64,000 nucleotides of DNA from Bacteroidota bacterium (lineage in GTDB: Bacteria; Bacteroidota; Ignavibacteria; Ignavibacteriales; Ignavibacteriaceae). The translations under genes and the position numbers were made by a program. The stretch is taken from assembly GCA_021831685.1 (NCBI GenBank), contig JAKBMG010000092.1, positions 14,771 through 78,770 on the forward strand. Direction: 5' to 3'. The notes below the pieces were generated by a model. It searched no databases and was not told where the DNA came from. It saw only the letters and a list, made by a program, of their open reading frames with translations. The first letter of the stretch is position 1, and each line of letters opens with the position of its first letter. Below are positions 62,125 to 64,000 of the stretch, piece by piece.

Positions 62125-63750
62125 TCACACCATTTCAATTTCGTGTAAAGTATCACGAAGCTTCTGAACTGCAGGATCATCCATATATTCATCAAAAGTC
62201 ATCTTCTTATCAACCATTCCGTTAGGAGTGATTTCAATTATTCTATTTGCAATAGTTTGAATAAATTGATGATCATGTGAAACGAATAAGACTGTCCCGG
62301 TAAAATTTATCAAGCCGTTATTTAAGGCGGTTATCGCTTCAAGATCGAGATGGTTAGTCGGCTCATCAAGAATTAGAAAATTTGCTCCGCTCAACATCAT
62401 TCTTGCAATCATACAGCGTACTTTTTCTCCTCCGGAGAGTACATTTGCCTTCTTCAAGGATTCATCACCGGAGAAGAGCATTCTACCTAAAAATCCTCTT
62501 ATAAATGTTTCATCTTTTTCTTTTGAGTACTGGCGCAGCCAATCGATTAAGTTTAAATCAACATTAAAGTAAGATGAATTTTCCTTAGGGAAATAAGATT
62601 GTACCGTAGTTACTCCCCATTCGCATTCTCCGGCGTCAGGTTTAATTTCTTCCATCAAAACTTTAAATAAAGTTGTTTTGGAATGATCATGTGAGCCAAC
62701 GAAAGCAATTTTGTCTCCGCGGTCTACTTTGAAAGAGAGATCACGAAGTACATCTTCACCTTCCAGCGATTTGGAAATATTTTTAATTTCGACAACATTA
62801 TCGCCCGGAAGTCTTTCCGGCTTAAAATTAATGTAGGGCATTTTTCTTGATGAAGGTTTTATCTCATCAATAGTTAATTTTTCCAGAAGTTTTTTTCTTG
62901 AAGTAGCTTGTTTAGATTTTGAAGCGTTGGCGCTAAACCTTGCAATAAATTCCTGAAGTTCTTTCATTTTTAATTCAGTTTTTTTATTAGCATCTTTTGC
63001 TTGTTGAGAGGCAAGCTGGCTTGACTCCAGCCAGAAATCATAATTACCTGTAAAGATGGTTATTTTTCCATAATCGATATCAGCTATGTGAGTACAAACG
63101 TTATTCAGAAAGTGCCTGTCGTGGGAAACAACAATAACGGTATTTTTGAAGTTGATTAAAAACTCTTCAAGCCAATTGATTGAGTGAATATCAAGATGAT
63201 TAGTCGGTTCATCCAATAAAAGGATATCGGGATTACCAAAAAGCGCCTGAGCCAGCAGTACTTTTACTTTTTCATTGCCGGTAAGTTCAGCCATTTTTTT
63301 ATTGTGTAGGTCATTTTTAATACCGAGCGCAACAAGGAGAGAAGATGCTTCCGCTTCGGCTTCCCAACCGTTAAGCTCTGCAAATTCCCCTTCAAGTACG
63401 GAAGCTTGTATTCCATCTTCATCAGAGAAATCGGGCTTTAAATATAAAGCATCTTTTTCTTCCATTATTTGGAATAGTTTTTTATGCCCCGCAATTACAG
63501 TTTTTAATACTTCAATCTCATCGAACTCAAACTGATTTTGTTTAAGTACTGCGAGCCTTTGTCCCGGGGTAATAATCACGTCGCCTGAAGCAGGGTCAAT
63601 TTCATTTGCTAAAATTTTTAGAAAAGTTGATTTGCCCGCTCCGTTTGCTCCAATAATTCCGTAACAGTTACCGGGAGTAAATTTTATATTAACTTCTTCA
63701 AACAGAACACGCTTACCGTATCTTAAACTAATATTACTTGTGCTAAGCAT
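62125..63750 (-). CDS. ABC-F family ATPase
   Basis: Two ABC cassettes (GANGAGKSTFLKIL; LSGGEKVRCMIARMMLSGANFLILDEPTNHLDLEA) with linker; no TM. Confidence 0.95.
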   Translation of the reverse strand: MLSTSNISLRYGKRVLFEEVNIKFTPGNCYGIIGANGAGKSTFLKILANEIDPASGDVIITPGQRLAVLKQNQFEFDEIEVLKTVIAGHKKLFQIMEEKDALYLKPDFSDEDGIQASVLEGEFAELNGWEAEAEASSLLVALGIKNDLHNKKMAELTGNEKVKVLLAQALFGNPDILLLDEPTNHLDIHSINWLEEFLINFKNTVIVVSHDRHFLNNVCTHIADIDYGKITIFTGNYDFWLESSQLASQQAKDANKKTELKMKELQEFIARFSANASKSKQATSRKKLLEKLTIDEIKPSSRKMPYINFKPERLPGDNVVEIKNISKSLEGEDVLRDLSFKVDRGDKIAFVGSHDHSKTTLFKVLMEEIKPDAGECEWGVTTVQSYFPKENSSYFNVDLNLIDWLRQYSKEKDETFIRGFLGRMLFSGDESLKKANVLSGGEKVRCMIARMMLSGANFLILDEPTNHLDLEAITALNNGLINFTGTVLFVSHDHQFIQTIANRIIEITPNGMVDKKMTFDEYMDDPAVQKLRDTLHEIEMV

Positions 63751-63962
63751 AACCGAATAATTTCCTTTGCATTATAATTCTTAAAAAGAGAGGGGCAAAT
63801 ATAAGAATAATTTAGCGATTTTATAGGATTTAAGTCATAGCGCGGCGGACTCAATCCCCCGATAGGTGGAAGATATCTCCAGGTAAATATGAGTGACAGT
63901 GCTATATAGGGGATTTCTCCCCGCAAACGGGGCGAGCACTCCCTGCCGCTTGTCTGCCGTTA

Positions 63963-64000
63963 GAGAGCGTTGCAGAACTATCCTATTTAGTCTCGAACGT
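63963..64000. repeat. 38-bp dispersed repeat, copy 2 (runs to window edge)
   Basis: GAGAGCGTTGCAGAACTATCCTATTTAGTCTCGAACGT. Confidence 0.85.

Noticed and set aside
63723-63926. 67-aa minus ORF upstream of the ABC-F gene
   Set aside because: Overlaps the ABC-F start and intergenic repeat text; no coding support.
1-64000. CRISPR arrays, Cas genes, restriction or known anti-phage operons, rRNA operons
   Set aside because: No regularly spaced repeats with unique spacers and no diagnostic proteins or rRNA motifs in the window. The only defence/TA-related sequence is the partial PIN domain at the left edge.

Overview
64-kb chromosomal window, probably from an Ignavibacteria/Bacteroidota-Chlorobi type bacterium (T9SS-style C-terminal tails 'QNYPNPFNPxTxINY', SusC/TonB-type outer-membrane proteins, low GC). 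Main content: (1) a minus-strand amino-acid supra-operon, ilvB-ilvN-ilvC-leuB-leuA-leuC-leuD-cimA-nitrilase-gltB-gltD; (2) a mixed phosphate/phosphonate locus, phnD-phnC-phnE-pstB-phoU; (3) ruvB; (4) Rieske plus a cytochrome b/di-haem c fusion; (5) SDR plus a GH63-like glycosidase; (6) a two-component cluster with a decayed receiver domain; (7) nadB-nadC and nadA; (8) a cobalamin riboswitch upstream of a CWC protein, nrdD, nrdG and a TonB receptor; (9) a 'graveyard' of decayed fragments at 49.6-52.2 kb; (10) an ECF sigma/DUF4252 module; (11) T9SS-tailed beta-propellers and an outer-membrane beta-barrel; (12) an ABC-F ATPase. Most interesting non-coding signals: a structured, possibly attenuator-like ilvB leader (52-aa Ile/Leu-rich ORF plus strand-specific hairpins that share a 10-mer); a two-copy ~245-bp intergenic element with maintained inverted repeats and an internal 4 x 11-bp array; dispersed 8-bp-periodic arrays; the B12 riboswitch on class III RNR. 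No tRNA, rRNA or CRISPR was recognised. All calls were made by eye from sequence; no database search was run.
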